64,000 nucleotides of DNA, from contig NZ_JADMKV010000010.1 of the NCBI RefSeq assembly GCF_015476545.1, positions 29,220-93,219 on the forward strand, read 5' to 3'. Source of the stretch: Methylobacter sp. BlB1 (GTDB lineage: Bacteria > Pseudomonadota > Gammaproteobacteria > Methylococcales > Methylomonadaceae). Position 1 is the first letter of the stretch; each line of letters opens with the position of its first letter. Shown in pieces: positions 1 to 8,920 of this stretch. The position numbers were made by a program, and so were the translations under genes. The notes beneath the pieces are model-generated. The model was not told where the DNA came from and did not search any database. It saw only the letters and a list, made by a program, of their open reading frames with translations.

Positions 1-17
1 ACAATGACTCCACTCAT
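1..17 (-). CDS. Possible start of a gene leaving the window (partial)
   Basis: On the minus strand an ATG at 17-15 is preceded by a strong Shine-Dalgarno-like GGAGG (complement of 22-26), about 4 bases from the start. Only Met-Ser-Gly-Val-Ile is visible, so no family can be named. It would be transcribed divergently from pqqA. The spacing is slightly short, and this could be chance. Confidence 0.35.
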
Positions 18-198
18 AACACCTCCTCATGATTTTATCAATATCTATTATTATTTTTAGGTGAAATTGGATAATACTCTCTTACAAGAAAAAAAACACC
101 CCGAAGAAATTAATTAAAAATCTGACGAATTTAATTGTTTTTTATCGGTTTCAATCAATGATTGAATTCCGTAGGAGACAAACGCCTCCCGCCAAAAG

Positions 199-227
199 TT
201 GCGTAAAAAAACGGTTCATCGTATACT
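199..227 (+). promoter_or_regulatory. Candidate sigma-70 promoter of the pqq operon
   Basis: TTGCGT at 199-204 and TATACT at 222-227 are separated by 17 bases, a good housekeeping promoter layout. It would give a leader of about 55 bases before pqqA. The rest of 18-288 is AT-rich and holds no gene that I can see. A 10-bp palindrome CTTGATCAAG at 241-250 lies just after the expected start site; whether it is an operator is unknown. Confidence 0.5.
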
Positions 228-288
228 TCGGGCCAGCTTACTTGATCAAGCTAGCCTATAACATAAAAAACTTCTGGAGGTTAATACG

Positions 289-363
289 ATGAAATGGGAA
301 ACACCAAGTTACACAGACCTGCGTTTCGGTTTCGAAGTAACAATGTATATCTATAACCGTTAA
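289..363 (+). CDS. pqqA: PqqA, precursor peptide of PQQ
   Basis: A 24-residue peptide, in the family size range. Its conserved Glu and Tyr (EVTMY, Glu16 and Tyr20) are the residues that become cross-linked and excised to form pyrroloquinoline quinone. A strong ribosome site GGAGG at 276-280 lies 8 bases before the ATG. PqqA is the ribosomally made substrate for the rest of the operon. PQQ is the cofactor of periplasmic methanol dehydrogenases, which fits a methanotroph. A terminator-like hairpin follows immediately. Confidence 0.95.
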   Translation: MKWETPSYTDLRFGFEVTMYIYNR

Positions 364-380
364 TCCATTCGGTTCAGAGT

Positions 381-412
381 AAAAAGGGGCTCCGCATGAG
401 CCCCTTTTTTTT
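381..412 (+). terminator. Rho-independent terminator or attenuator between pqqA and pqqB
   Basis: A 7-bp GC-rich stem (GGGGCTC 386-392 with GAGCCCC 398-404, 5-base loop), extended by A/T pairs, is followed by eight T at 405-412. It lies inside the operon, after the peptide gene. Partial read-through would yield far more pqqA than pqqBCDE transcript, which suits a stoichiometrically consumed precursor. Confidence 0.85.
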
Positions 413-477
413 GCCTGCTTGTCTTTATTCCCGTATCATTCATTTCTTCACAGCTTTTTTCAAATACCGTCCAAACT

Positions 478-1389
478 ATGAAAATCAGAGTTTTAGGTTC
501 AGGCGCTGGCGGCGGTTTTCCTCAATGGAACTGCAATTGCCATAATTGCCACCGCTTGCGCCACAATCAAATGAACGGCAAAGCCCGCACCCAATCATCC
601 ATTGCCGTAAGCACCGATAACAGAAACTGGCTGCTGTTCAATACCTCGCCCGATATTCGCGCGCAATTGGAAGCCTTCCCTGCCATCCAGCCTAAAGAAG
701 GCATTCGCGATACCGGCATCAAAGCCATTATGCTGATCGACAGCCAGATTGATCACACCACTGGCCTGCTCATGCTTAGAGAAGGCAAGCCGCTGGAAGT
801 CTATTGCACCGACATGGTCAAACAGGACCTGACCACGGGCTTTCCTTTGTTCAACATGCTGGCTGATTACTGCACCGTCAATCATCACCCTGTCCCTGTT
901 GATGGCAGCAGCTTCACCATTCCGGGCATTGATGACTTACGCTTTTACACCCAGGCTTTAAAAAGCAAAGCGCCCCCTTATTCGCCGCATCGACATGACC
1001 CGCACGAAGGCGACAATATCGGCGTTATTGTCGAGCAGATCTCCACTGGCAAAAAATTATTTTATTCTCCAGGCTTGGGCGAAATCGAACCGCATGTCAT
1101 GGCCGCCATGCAAGCTGCAGACTGCCTGATGGTGGACGGCACATTCTGGACAGAGGACGAAATGTGCACGCAAAATATCAGCCTTAAAAAAGCGCGTGAA
1201 ATCGGCCACTTGCCTCAATCCGGCCCGGGCGGCATGATAGAAGTGTTAAGCGGCGTCAAAAAAGCCCGCAAAATATTGATCCATATCAACAACACGAATC
1301 CGATACTGGACGAAGATTCCGAGCCTCGCAAAATGCTCGATGCGGCCGGCATTGAGGTCGCTTACGACGGATTAGAAATTGATTTATAG
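478..1389 (+). CDS. pqqB: PqqB, PQQ biosynthesis metallohydrolase-fold protein
   Basis: 303 residues, the usual PqqB length. The N-terminus carries the family glycine-rich stretch [13 protein letters not shown] followed by a Cys pair (NCHNC), and the protein belongs to the metallo-beta-lactamase-like superfamily. PqqB is thought to act as a hydroxylase on the tyrosine of the cross-linked PqqA intermediate in the cytosol. The start is ATG 478, about 65 bases after the pqqA terminator. The stop lies 10 bases before pqqC. Confidence 0.95.
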   Translation: MKIRVLGSGAGGGFPQWNCNCHNCHRLRHNQMNGKARTQSSIAVSTDNRNWLLFNTSPDIRAQLEAFPAIQPKEGIRDTGIKAIMLIDSQIDHTTGLLMLREGKPLEVYCTDMVKQDLTTGFPLFNMLADYCTVNHHPVPVDGSSFTIPGIDDLRFYTQALKSKAPPYSPHRHDPHEGDNIGVIVEQISTGKKLFYSPGLGEIEPHVMAAMQAADCLMVDGTFWTEDEMCTQNISLKKAREIGHLPQSGPGGMIEVLSGVKKARKILIHINNTNPILDEDSEPRKMLDAAGIEVAYDGLEIDL

Positions 1390-1399
1390 AAGGTACATT

Positions 1400-2131
1400 A
1401 TGAGCTGCTCTGACAACCAAGCGTGGACCAAAGAAGAGTTTGAAGCCCAACTGCGGGGCATGGAAAGGTATTACCACATTCATCACCCTTATCACACCCT
1501 GATGAATGAAGGCAAACTCACTAAAGAACAACTGCAAGGCTGGGTTGCCAACCGTTATTATTACCAGGTCTGCATTCCCATTAAAGACGCCAATATTTTA
1601 GCAAACTGCCCGGACCGCGAGACACGCGCACTCTGGGTTCAGCGCATTCTGGACCATGACGGCCACCCTGGCGATCCAGGCGGCATCGAGGCTTGGATAC
1701 AACTGGGCATAGCGGTCGGCTTGACGCGCGAAGAAATCACCTCGCAAAAATATGTCCTGCCAGGCGTGCGTTTTGCTGTCGATGCCTATGTGAACTTTGC
1801 ACGCAGAGCTGAATGGCATGAAGCGGCCAGCTCATCGCTGACTGAGCTGTTTGCGCCCAAAATCCATCAGCAACGCCTCGACAATTGGCCTGAGCATTAT
1901 CCCTGGGTAGAAAAAGAAGGTTATACCTATTTCCGCAAGCGCCTGACAGAAGCGCGGCGCGATGTCGAGCATGGTTTGGCAATCACGTTGGACTGGTATA
2001 AAACCCGCGAGCAACAAGAACGCATGATCCAAATCCTGAAGTTTAAACTGGATGTGCTCTGGACCATGGCCGATGCGATGTATATGGCCTACATTAATAA
2101 TATGCCGCCATACTATAATATTGAAGCATAA
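1400..2131 (+). CDS. pqqC: PqqC, pyrroloquinoline-quinone synthase
   Basis: 243 residues. PqqC catalyses the last step, ring closure and eight-electron oxidation of the intermediate AHQQ to PQQ. Family sequence is clear from the N-terminus, which contains HIHHPYH, through the helical bundle ([11 protein letters not shown]). ATG 1400 is chosen because AGAAGG at 1388-1393 precedes it at proper spacing; an upstream in-frame start at 1379 would overlap pqqB without a better ribosome site. Confidence 0.95.
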   Translation: MSCSDNQAWTKEEFEAQLRGMERYYHIHHPYHTLMNEGKLTKEQLQGWVANRYYYQVCIPIKDANILANCPDRETRALWVQRILDHDGHPGDPGGIEAWIQLGIAVGLTREEITSQKYVLPGVRFAVDAYVNFARRAEWHEAASSSLTELFAPKIHQQRLDNWPEHYPWVEKEGYTYFRKRLTEARRDVEHGLAITLDWYKTREQQERMIQILKFKLDVLWTMADAMYMAYINNMPPYYNIEA

Positions 2132-2151
2132 GAGCTATTAACTTATTTTTA

Positions 2152-2210
2152 CCGCAGAAGCACAGAAAAAGCACTTAATGTTGAAAATTCTGTGTCCTCT
2201 GCGGCTTTTT
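2152..2210 (+). repeat. Extragenic palindrome between pqqC and pqqD, terminator-like
   Basis: The arms are bipartite: CCGCAGA (2152-2158) pairs with TCTGCGG (2198-2204), and CACAGAA (2161-2167) with TTCTGTG (2188-2194). Five T follow at 2206-2210. The arms resemble a CCGCAGAGG/CACAGA type of dispersed extragenic palindrome known from many proteobacteria. It occupies the only sizeable gap between pqqC and pqqD and could weaken transcription into pqqDE. Confidence 0.65.
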
Positions 2211-2274
2211 CAGGGTAATGACGAGATAATTTCCCATTCTCCTTCTCATGACCCACCACTACCGAACGATCATA

Positions 2275-2547
2275 ATGACTATCAATCCCGATCTCCCTTT
2301 CAAGTTTTCACCCCTACACAGATTGCAATGGGAAGAAGCCCAGCAGAAAGATGTTATTCTCTATCCGGAAGGCATGGTGGAACTTAACCAGAGTTCTGCG
2401 GAAATACTGAAATTGTGCGACGGCACGCGCAATCTCCCCCAAATCGTAGCCGAACTGGAACAGAAATTCGCCACGACGGGTCTTACCAAAGATATCACTA
2501 CTTTTCTGGAAGTCGCTTTAAAAAATGGCTGGATTCAACAAAACTAA
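2275..2547 (+). CDS. pqqD: PqqD, PqqA peptide chaperone
   Basis: About 90 residues, the usual size of PqqD, a RiPP recognition element that binds PqqA and presents it to the radical-SAM enzyme PqqE. The winged-helix family pattern is visible ([12 protein letters not shown], then SAEIL and a Cys-Asp-Gly turn). ATG 2275 gives the standard N-terminus; ATG 2248 would add nine residues. Neither has a convincing ribosome site. The 3' end overlaps pqqE by 23 bases, indicating translational coupling of two physically interacting proteins. Confidence 0.92.
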   Translation: MTINPDLPFKFSPLHRLQWEEAQQKDVILYPEGMVELNQSSAEILKLCDGTRNLPQIVAELEQKFATTGLTKDITTFLEVALKNGWIQQN

Positions 2548-3652
2548 GATTACGCCGCCCCGCTGGCTGCTGGCGGAACTCACTTATGCCTGTCCGCTGC
2601 AATGCCCTTACTGCTCCAATCCGATCGACTACGCGAAGCATCAGTCCGAACTGGCGACGGAAGACTGGAAACGCGTACTGACGCAGGCTCGCAAAATGGG
2701 CGCTGTGCAGTTAGGTTTTTCGGGCGGCGAACCGCTGACTCGCAAAGACCTGATCGAACTGGTCAGGCATGCGCGGGAACTGGGCTATTATTCCAACCTG
2801 ATCACTTCCGGCTACGGATTGTCCGAAGAAAAAATCATCCAGCTTAAGGAAGCGGGGCTCGATCATATCCAGGTCAGCATTCAGGCCAGTACGCAGGAAT
2901 TGAGCGACCATCTGGCCGGCACGGAGTCCTATCAGCATAAAAAAGAAGTTGCGCGCCTGGTCAAGAAACACGGCTATCCGATGGTGCTGTGCGTGGTCAT
3001 CCATCGGGAAAATATCCATCAAATGCCGCAAATACTGGAGATGGCTGAAGAGCTCGGCGCTGACTACCTGGAACTGGCCAATACACAGTATTACGGCTGG
3101 GCCCATGTCAACCGTGACTTACTGTTGCCTACCAAAGAACAATTCGAGCAGGCCGAACAAATCGCCCAGGCTTTTAAAGAAAAAGTCGCCGGCAAAATGA
3201 AAATCTACTATGTGGTACCGGATTTTTACGAAGATCGCCCCAAAGCCTGCATGAACGGCTGGGGCACGACATTCCTGACGATCGCCCCGGATGGCGTCGC
3301 GCTGCCTTGCCACTCTGCGCGCGAACTGCCGGGCCTTGATTGCCCTAATGTCAAAGAGTACAGCATCGAGCAGATCTGGAACGAATCGAAAGCGTTCAAT
3401 TTCTTCCGCGGCTTTGAATGGATGAAAGAACCCTGCCGCAGCTGCGATGAGAAGGAAAAAGACTTCGGCGGCTGTCGCTGTCAGGCCTATCTGTTATCGG
3501 GCGACATGTACAATGCCGATCCGGTCTGCAGCAAATCGCCAGACCATGCCGTCATTCAACAGGCAATCAATTCGGCCAGAGCCAGCACCTTATCCGCTGA
3601 TGAGAAACCGCTGATTTTCCGTAACAGCAAAAACTCACGGATCTTGTCATAA
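2525..3652 (+). CDS. pqqE: PqqE, PqqA radical-SAM cross-linking enzyme
   Basis: 375 residues. It forms the Glu-Tyr carbon-carbon bond in PqqA. The radical-SAM Cys cluster CPLQCPYC is at residues 23-30 (Cys23, 27, 30), and the SAM-binding GGEP motif follows near residue 68. The C-terminal SPASM region holds further cysteines for auxiliary iron-sulfur clusters ([28 protein letters not shown]). The gene overlaps pqqD. No pqqF-type protease follows, so the PqqA cleaving enzyme must be encoded elsewhere. Confidence 0.96.
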   Translation: MAGFNKTKITPPRWLLAELTYACPLQCPYCSNPIDYAKHQSELATEDWKRVLTQARKMGAVQLGFSGGEPLTRKDLIELVRHARELGYYSNLITSGYGLSEEKIIQLKEAGLDHIQVSIQASTQELSDHLAGTESYQHKKEVARLVKKHGYPMVLCVVIHRENIHQMPQILEMAEELGADYLELANTQYYGWAHVNRDLLLPTKEQFEQAEQIAQAFKEKVAGKMKIYYVVPDFYEDRPKACMNGWGTTFLTIAPDGVALPCHSARELPGLDCPNVKEYSIEQIWNESKAFNFFRGFEWMKEPCRSCDEKEKDFGGCRCQAYLLSGDMYNADPVCSKSPDHAVIQQAINSARASTLSADEKPLIFRNSKNSRILS

Positions 3653-3664
3653 AAAACTGCACAT

Positions 3665-3710
3665 TGTAGGGCCGAATTCGCCTGGAGCGCCTACTGTTGG
3701 CATTCGGCCC
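3665..3710. repeat. Extragenic inverted repeat between convergent pqqE and ubiX
   Basis: GGGCCGAAT at 3669-3677 pairs perfectly with ATTCGGCCC at 3702-3710 around a 24-base loop. The outer bases resemble the TGTAGGGGCGAATTCGCC family seen elsewhere in the window. It lies between convergent genes and may act as a bidirectional transcription stop, although there is no T run. Confidence 0.55.
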
Positions 3711-3737
3711 CAAACAAACTGCCAGCCTGCATTAAAG

Positions 3738-4310
3738 CTACAGCCCCTGCCAGGGCTCATACAATCCTTCCACATTGACGCCGAACATATCCAGGACCCG
3801 GCCCACGGCTTCATCAACCATCGCCGCCAGCGAGTCCGTTTTGCTATAAAAAGCCGGCATCGGCGGAAAGATAATGCCGCCCATTTCAGTCACAACAGCC
3901 ATATTGCGAATATGCACCAGATTCAGCGGCGTCTCCCTGGGCATGACCACAAGCCGCCGCCGCTCTTTTAATACCACATCGGCCCCGCGCGAGATCAGGT
4001 TGTCGCCGAAACCATGCGCGACCGCAGCCAGCGTTTTCATCGAACAGGGCGCAATAACCATGCCTTCCGTTTTAAAGCCGCCGCTGGCGATACTGGCGGC
4101 AATATCATCGATGCCATGCGTCACATCGGCCAGCTCATGCAATTCCGATCGTCCCATATCCAGCTCGTGCTTCAGATTCACGAGACCGGCTGATGAAATC
4201 ACCAGATGTGTTTCCCAATCTTCCTGTTGCTGCAATACCTGCAGCATTCTTACGCCGTAGATCGCGCCGGTGGCGCCGGTCATGGCGATAATCAAACGTT
4301 TTTTATTCAT
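3738..4310 (-). CDS. ubiX: UbiX, flavin prenyltransferase
   Basis: 190 residues. It joins dimethylallyl phosphate to reduced FMN, making prenyl-FMN, the cofactor of UbiD-type decarboxylases in ubiquinone synthesis. The FMN-binding N-terminus (TGATGAIYG) and the family segment PCSMKTLAAVAHG are present. Its partner ubiD lies in this window at 27.7 kb rather than next door. The start ATG 4310 is one base after the stop of the upstream peptidase gene, so the two are probably cotranscribed. Confidence 0.93.
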   Translation of the reverse strand: MNKKRLIIAMTGATGAIYGVRMLQVLQQQEDWETHLVISSAGLVNLKHELDMGRSELHELADVTHGIDDIAASIASGGFKTEGMVIAPCSMKTLAAVAHGFGDNLISRGADVVLKERRRLVVMPRETPLNLVHIRNMAVVTEMGGIIFPPMPAFYSKTDSLAAMVDEAVGRVLDMFGVNVEGLYEPWQGL

Positions 4311-4311
4311 G

Positions 4312-5274
4312 TCAGTTCAGTTTAAAGACCTGCTTCTCAGCAAACTTATCGGCCGCGGAAACCAGCGCATCGATCATTTCTTCGCCCTGGGCGACATGCC
4401 CGGCATTGGGCAGGACGATATATTCAGCCTCAGGCAATGCCTGATGCAGCCTCATGCCGGCCTCCATAGGGCATACCAAGTCATTACGACCATGAATGAT
4501 CATGGCTGGAATCGGGTGTAACCTGTCACAGTTCTCCAGAATCTGGTTCTCGCAGATAAAATAACGATTGCGAGCATAGTGCATTTCCATGCTCACCTGT
4601 TTGACCATTTTTTCCGTAACATGCTCGGATTCCTGGCCAGGCTGATAATCCTTGCCTAGCGCCACCTGCCCGCTCCAGGCCATCCATTCCTTTGTGACAC
4701 GGCGTTTTGCTACCTCATCATCACCCCATAATACATCGCATATCCCTTGTATCGGATTTTTACGGCTCGGCTCGGGGATGCTTTCAAGCAGATGCTGCCA
4801 TTGCTCGGGATAAATCAACCCGGCGCCTGATTTGGCGAACCAATCTAGATCTTGCTGTCTTGCCAGAAACACGCCGCGGATCATCATGCCCATCACTTTA
4901 TCGAGATGCTGCTGGGCATACAGCAATGCCAGCGCACCACCCCAGGAACCGCCAAACAACAGCCATTGCTCAATGCTAAGCCGTTTGCGGATACGCTCCA
5001 TGTCATCGATTAAATCCTGCGTAGTATTGCCTTCCAGCTCACCGAACGGCAAAGACTGGCCGCAGCCGCGCTGGTCAAAAAGGATAATGCGGTATTTTTC
5101 TGGATTGAAAAAACGCCGGTGATCGGGCTTAGTGCCCGAACACGGTCCACCATGCAAAAAAATTACGGGCAGACCGTCTGGATTGCCGGATTGTTCTACA
5201 TAAACGGAATGCTTACCGCCGGTGTCCAAAAAAAATGTTTGGTAAGGCAGGATTTCAGGATAAAGGGTTTTCAT
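4312..5274 (-). CDS. pip: Proline iminopeptidase (S33 alpha/beta hydrolase)
   Basis: 320 residues from ATG 5274; a TTG at 5310 could add twelve. The oxyanion-hole HGGP and nucleophile elbow GGSWGG mark the S33 prolyl aminopeptidase family, which removes N-terminal proline from peptides in the cytosol. The acid and His of the triad are seen in HGRNDLVCP and NAGHVA. It is cotranscribed with ubiX, an apparently incidental pairing. Confidence 0.88.
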   Translation of the reverse strand: MKTLYPEILPYQTFFLDTGGKHSVYVEQSGNPDGLPVIFLHGGPCSGTKPDHRRFFNPEKYRIILFDQRGCGQSLPFGELEGNTTQDLIDDMERIRKRLSIEQWLLFGGSWGGALALLYAQQHLDKVMGMMIRGVFLARQQDLDWFAKSGAGLIYPEQWQHLLESIPEPSRKNPIQGICDVLWGDDEVAKRRVTKEWMAWSGQVALGKDYQPGQESEHVTEKMVKQVSMEMHYARNRYFICENQILENCDRLHPIPAMIIHGRNDLVCPMEAGMRLHQALPEAEYIVLPNAGHVAQGEEMIDALVSAADKFAEKQVFKLN

Positions 5275-5382
5275 GGCTATAGCTTCAATCTCGATCGGCT
5301 CCACAGGCAAACAAAGAAGCCTGAAAACACTATTTTACCTTGCTCCTTCACATTGTACCTCTCCATTAATTTTTTCAGGCAT

Positions 5383-5416
5383 AAAAAAAGGGAGGGGTTG
5401 AGCCCCTCCCTTTTAT
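5383..5416 (-). terminator. Strong intrinsic terminator of the outer-membrane protein gene
   Basis: GGGAGGGG (5390-5397) pairs with CCCCTCCC (5403-5410) around a 5-base loop, extended by A/T pairs. Read on the minus strand it is followed by a T run (complement of 5383-5389). It stands 25 bases after the stop of the barrel gene, and the A/T flanks would also let it work weakly on the plus strand. Confidence 0.85.
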
Positions 5417-5440
5417 CAGATTGGCTTTTAAACGTTTAGT

Positions 5441-6376
5441 TTAGAAACCGATACCGAGATAACCACCAGCAGTCAAGCCATTAACCTGAACGCCATCAAC
5501 ATCGCCAGGCGCATAGTGGTAACGCGCATCAGCACCGATGAAGATATCTTTCCATATTCTGTAATCAGCACCAGCACCGAACTGCATACCTGGAGTTAAT
5601 ACGGTAATTGCATCGGATGGAGGGCTGATAATGCTCAATTCAAAACCGACTGGAATAACCCATGGACGGAAAGCGCTGCCTTGCATGAACTTGATTTTTG
5701 GTGAAGCAGTCAACCTTAACATGTTAACAGTTGCTTGTTCAGTGTTGCCGGCAGGTAGAGGAAAACCTAATGAATCCAGTACTGCTGTTTCCTGAGGAGA
5801 TAAGCCATTAGGTTTATTTTTGGCGAATTCCGTGTAATCAAACATCAACTCAGCCAACACTTGAGTACTGTCCAACATACCCCAGACATTGTCAGTCAAG
5901 CTGAAATCAAAGCCCGCGCCAAAGTAAAAACCATCTTTATCAGCAATCGGACCCACTGCTACGCCATCCCGGCTTGAGCCGACACCTGGAACAACAGTAG
6001 GATCAATTGTGCCGCCTCTGTCGTTATTCTGATGCGCATAACCGCCACGGAAGAACAGAGTGTTATCGTGGTGTTTTTCTGCTACAGGGTGAGCCTTCTG
6101 AGATGCCATCCATTGATCCAGTTCCTGAACCTTTGCTGAATCTGCAGAAGGACGGGCTGCTTCAGATCTGACGCGATCCAGTTCAGCCTGCATGGACTGC
6201 ATCATCTGTTGCATCTGGTTCATTTGGGCCTCTAACGCCTCAGTTCTGCTGTTGGCGCTCTCAGCAACACGCTGCGCTTTAGAGTGAGCGGCTGCCTGTG
6301 GAGAAACCAGAGCACCCGCCATAGTTAAAGTTGCTGTAGCGATACCCAGCGCTAATTTAGTTTTTGTAAATGTCAT
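5441..6376 (-). CDS. Outer-membrane beta-barrel protein with N-terminal coiled coil
   Basis: 311 residues. An N-terminal signal peptide (residues about 1-30, ending PQAAAHS) is followed by a heptad-like stretch rich in Met, Gln and Glu (about 40-75). A barrel-like region of alternating aromatic and hydrophobic strands ends in terminal Phe (GIGF), the usual outer-membrane insertion signal. Function is unknown; the coiled coil suggests an oligomer or a periplasmic spacer. A good ribosome site (GAGGGGGA) precedes ATG 6376, and the gene has its own promoter and terminator, suggesting high expression. Confidence 0.8.
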   Translation of the reverse strand: MTFTKTKLALGIATATLTMAGALVSPQAAAHSKAQRVAESANSRTEALEAQMNQMQQMMQSMQAELDRVRSEAARPSADSAKVQELDQWMASQKAHPVAEKHHDNTLFFRGGYAHQNNDRGGTIDPTVVPGVGSSRDGVAVGPIADKDGFYFGAGFDFSLTDNVWGMLDSTQVLAELMFDYTEFAKNKPNGLSPQETAVLDSLGFPLPAGNTEQATVNMLRLTASPKIKFMQGSAFRPWVIPVGFELSIISPPSDAITVLTPGMQFGAGADYRIWKDIFIGADARYHYAPGDVDGVQVNGLTAGGYLGIGF

Positions 6377-6450
6377 TGTTCCCCCTCGTGAGGTGGTTGT
6401 TATTTCTTATTAAATTTGCCTTCTTACAACAAAGCCTTTTTCACAGCCTA

Positions 6451-6479
6451 AATATAGCAGTAAAACTGATTCCCCACAA
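6451..6479 (-). promoter_or_regulatory. Candidate promoter of the outer-membrane protein gene
   Basis: On the minus strand TTGTGG (complement of 6474-6479) and TATATT (complement of 6451-6456) are 17 bases apart, giving a leader of about 65 bases. The surrounding gap 6377-6705 is strongly AT-rich and contains no gene that I can support. Confidence 0.55.
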
Positions 6480-6648
6480 GTTTTAACGTCATTTTTTTAA
6501 TAAATAAAAATCGTTAAAAATCAAAAAGTAATAAAAAAATATTTATTTTATTTATTGACTTGTCTGGAAAAAGCAACAGATTTGTCTCAATGTATCCTCT
6601 TAAGTTCGAGTTAATTTTCTACTGTGCTGCGCAATTTTTTGGGTAAGT

Positions 6649-6654
6649 TATAAT
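6649..6654 (+). promoter_or_regulatory. Possible -10 element for thiO-pyrD
   Basis: A perfect TATAAT lies 51 bases before the thiO ATG. No clear -35 element is present at 16-18 bases, so the promoter is only tentative. Confidence 0.35.
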
Positions 6655-6705
6655 GCAAATATTTATCGTCAGAAGCATTTTTGCTTCTCTATATACTTTT
6701 ACCTT

Positions 6706-7803
6706 ATGAACAAAATCACGGATATTACTATTATAGGCGGCGGTGTTATCGGCCTTTTAACAGCTCGCGAATTTTTCCACGCCGGCGCTACAGTGACCGT
6801 TATCGAAAAAAACCGGATCGGTCAGGAATCTTCATGGGCTGGCGGAGGAATTTTGCTGCCGCTTTATCCATGGCGCCAGCCGGATGCGATTACGCGCCTG
6901 ATCATGCAAAGCCTGAGCTTGTATCCTGTGCTGGCTTCGCAACTGAAAGCCGAAGCCCAGATAGACCCGGAATGGAACCCATGCGGCCTGCTGATGACAA
7001 AAAATCCCGATATTGCGGCCGCCGCCGACTGGTGCCGCACTAACGGCGTCCGTTTTGAACCAGCCAGCGCCGATTTTTTCAATCTGATCAATACGCAGCC
7101 TGACAATCCGCTCTGGCTGCCTGATATTGCACAGGCGCGCAACCCCCGCCTGGTCAAATCATTAAAGCAGGATCTGATCAACAAAGGCGTCCGCCTAATT
7201 GAGCAGTGCGAGCTGGAAAACGTTATCCTGGAACAAAACCGCATTACCGCCATCGCCACCAGCGCCGGCCAGTTCGCCGTCAATCAATTGATTATTTGCG
7301 CAGGCGCCTGGACCGGACAACTGTTTCGTCAGTTTTTTCCGTCTATTGGCCATGCGCCGGAAATTGCGCCTGTCAAAGGTCAAATGCTGCTGTTCGACGC
7401 CAAGCCGGACACGCTGCCCTATATGGTGCTGGACGAAGACCAATACCTGATTCCGCGCCTGGACGGAAAAATCCTGGCGGGCAGCACCGTGGAACAGGAT
7501 GGCTTCAATAAAACCACGACGATGGAAGCCAGAAACCGGTTGGAAAGCTTCGCAATAAACTTGCTGCCCGCACTTAAAAAGTATCCAGTGATAAACCATT
7601 GGGCCGGCTTAAGGCCGGGCACTGAGCATGGCATACCCTATATCGATAAACACCCTGAAATCGTCAATTTAAGCCTGAATGCCGGCCATTTCAGGAACGG
7701 ACTGGCGATGGGGCCGGCATCGGCGCAACTGATGGTTGACCTGATCCTGGATCGACCTGCAGCCGTATCGCCAGAGCCTTACAAATTATCGAGCCCACAT
7801 TAA
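6706..7803 (+). CDS. thiO: ThiO, glycine oxidase (FAD-dependent)
   Basis: 365 residues. It is a D-amino-acid-oxidase-type flavoprotein that oxidises glycine to iminoglycine for the thiazole of thiamine. The N-terminal Rossmann motif GGGVIG (about residues 11-16) and the FAD-binding SSWAGGG are visible, with the C-terminal HFRNG typical of the family. No other thi genes lie next to it. pyrD follows after 60 bases on the same strand. Confidence 0.88.
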   Translation: MNKITDITIIGGGVIGLLTAREFFHAGATVTVIEKNRIGQESSWAGGGILLPLYPWRQPDAITRLIMQSLSLYPVLASQLKAEAQIDPEWNPCGLLMTKNPDIAAAADWCRTNGVRFEPASADFFNLINTQPDNPLWLPDIAQARNPRLVKSLKQDLINKGVRLIEQCELENVILEQNRITAIATSAGQFAVNQLIICAGAWTGQLFRQFFPSIGHAPEIAPVKGQMLLFDAKPDTLPYMVLDEDQYLIPRLDGKILAGSTVEQDGFNKTTTMEARNRLESFAINLLPALKKYPVINHWAGLRPGTEHGIPYIDKHPEIVNLSLNAGHFRNGLAMGPASAQLMVDLILDRPAAVSPEPYKLSSPH

Positions 7804-7863
7804 CCAAAAAATCATTCTACAGCTTTTTATTAAACCTATTTGCCCGAAGCGCTAACACATCCT

Positions 7864-8877
7864 ATGAATTTTTATCCCCTGCTCCGACCGCTGTTATTTT
7901 CGCTTGATCCGGAAACCGCTCATGAAGTCACACTGAAACTGTTAAATACGGCATATGCATCCGGTTTATCGAAACTGATCTATCCGTCTATCGAAGATAA
8001 GCCGGTCACGGTCATGGGACTGGAATTCAAAAATCCTGTCGGTCTGGCGGCAGGCCTGGACAAGAATGGCGACTATCTGGACAGTTTGGCAGCTTTAGGC
8101 TTCGGCTTTGTGGAAATAGGCACCGTGACGCCGAGGCCGCAACCTGGCAATCCGAAGCCGCGGCTGTTCAGGTTGCCCGAACACCAGGCCATCATAAACC
8201 GTATGGGCTTTAACAATCATGGCATCGAGCATTTGCTGGCGCAGGTGAAACAAAGCCGTTATACCGGCATACTGGGCATTAATATCGGCAAGAATTTCGA
8301 CACGCCGATTGAAAGCGCCGTCGACGATTATCTGATCGGCTTGCGCAAAGCCTATAACTCGGCCAGTTACATCACGATCAATATTTCGTCTCCGAACACG
8401 AAGAGCCTGCGCCAACTGCAGCAAGGCGACGAGATCAAAAGCCTGATTTCCGCATTAAAGGAAGAACAGCTCAAGCTGCGACAGGAACACGGCAGATACG
8501 TGCCTTTGGTGCTGAAAATCGCACCGGATCTGACGACCGATGAAATCGGCCATATTGCCCGGCTGCTGTTGGCATTTGAAATCGACGGCGTTATCGCCAC
8601 CAATACCACTATTGCGCGCGATGCGATTGCAGGCCATCCGTTGGCGCATGAAACTGGCGGATTGAGCGGCGCGCCGGTCAAGGGCAAATCAACTGCAGTC
8701 GTGCGCGAACTGGCCGCCGAACTGAACGACCGCTGCCCGATTATAGCGGCCGGGGGCATTTTGAGTGCGGCCGATGCACAAGAGAAAATAGCGGCAGGCG
8801 CGAGTCTGGTACAGATATACAGCGGTCTTATCTATAAAGGACCACAATTGATAGAGGATATTGTAAAAAGCCTTTGA
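7864..8877 (+). CDS. pyrD: PyrD, dihydroorotate dehydrogenase (quinone), class 2
   Basis: 337 residues. It oxidises dihydroorotate to orotate in pyrimidine synthesis, passing electrons to membrane quinone. The N-terminal amphipathic extension ([19 protein letters not shown]) marks class 2. The FMN-site segment AAGLDKNGD and the catalytic Ser in NISSPNT are present. ATG 7864 is preferred over a TTG at 7840 because it matches the usual class 2 N-terminus. Confidence 0.95.
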   Translation: MNFYPLLRPLLFSLDPETAHEVTLKLLNTAYASGLSKLIYPSIEDKPVTVMGLEFKNPVGLAAGLDKNGDYLDSLAALGFGFVEIGTVTPRPQPGNPKPRLFRLPEHQAIINRMGFNNHGIEHLLAQVKQSRYTGILGINIGKNFDTPIESAVDDYLIGLRKAYNSASYITINISSPNTKSLRQLQQGDEIKSLISALKEEQLKLRQEHGRYVPLVLKIAPDLTTDEIGHIARLLLAFEIDGVIATNTTIARDAIAGHPLAHETGGLSGAPVKGKSTAVVRELAAELNDRCPIIAAGGILSAADAQEKIAAGASLVQIYSGLIYKGPQLIEDIVKSL

Positions 8878-8882
8878 TCCGA

Positions 8883-8908
8883 ACAGGGCGATAAGTACAT
8901 CGCCCTGT
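8883..8908. terminator. Hairpin between convergent pyrD and pmbA
   Basis: A perfect 10-bp stem, ACAGGGCGAT (8883-8892) with ATCGCCCTGT (8899-8908), has a 6-base loop and sits in the 43-base gap between two convergent genes. It lacks a T run, so it may act as an mRNA-stabilising end or a weak bidirectional terminator. Confidence 0.6.
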
Positions 8909-8920
8909 CAGTCCAATGGT

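Noticed and set aside
2178..2387. 69-residue ORF overlapping pqqD in another frame
   Set aside because: Out of frame with pqqD and spans the palindrome.
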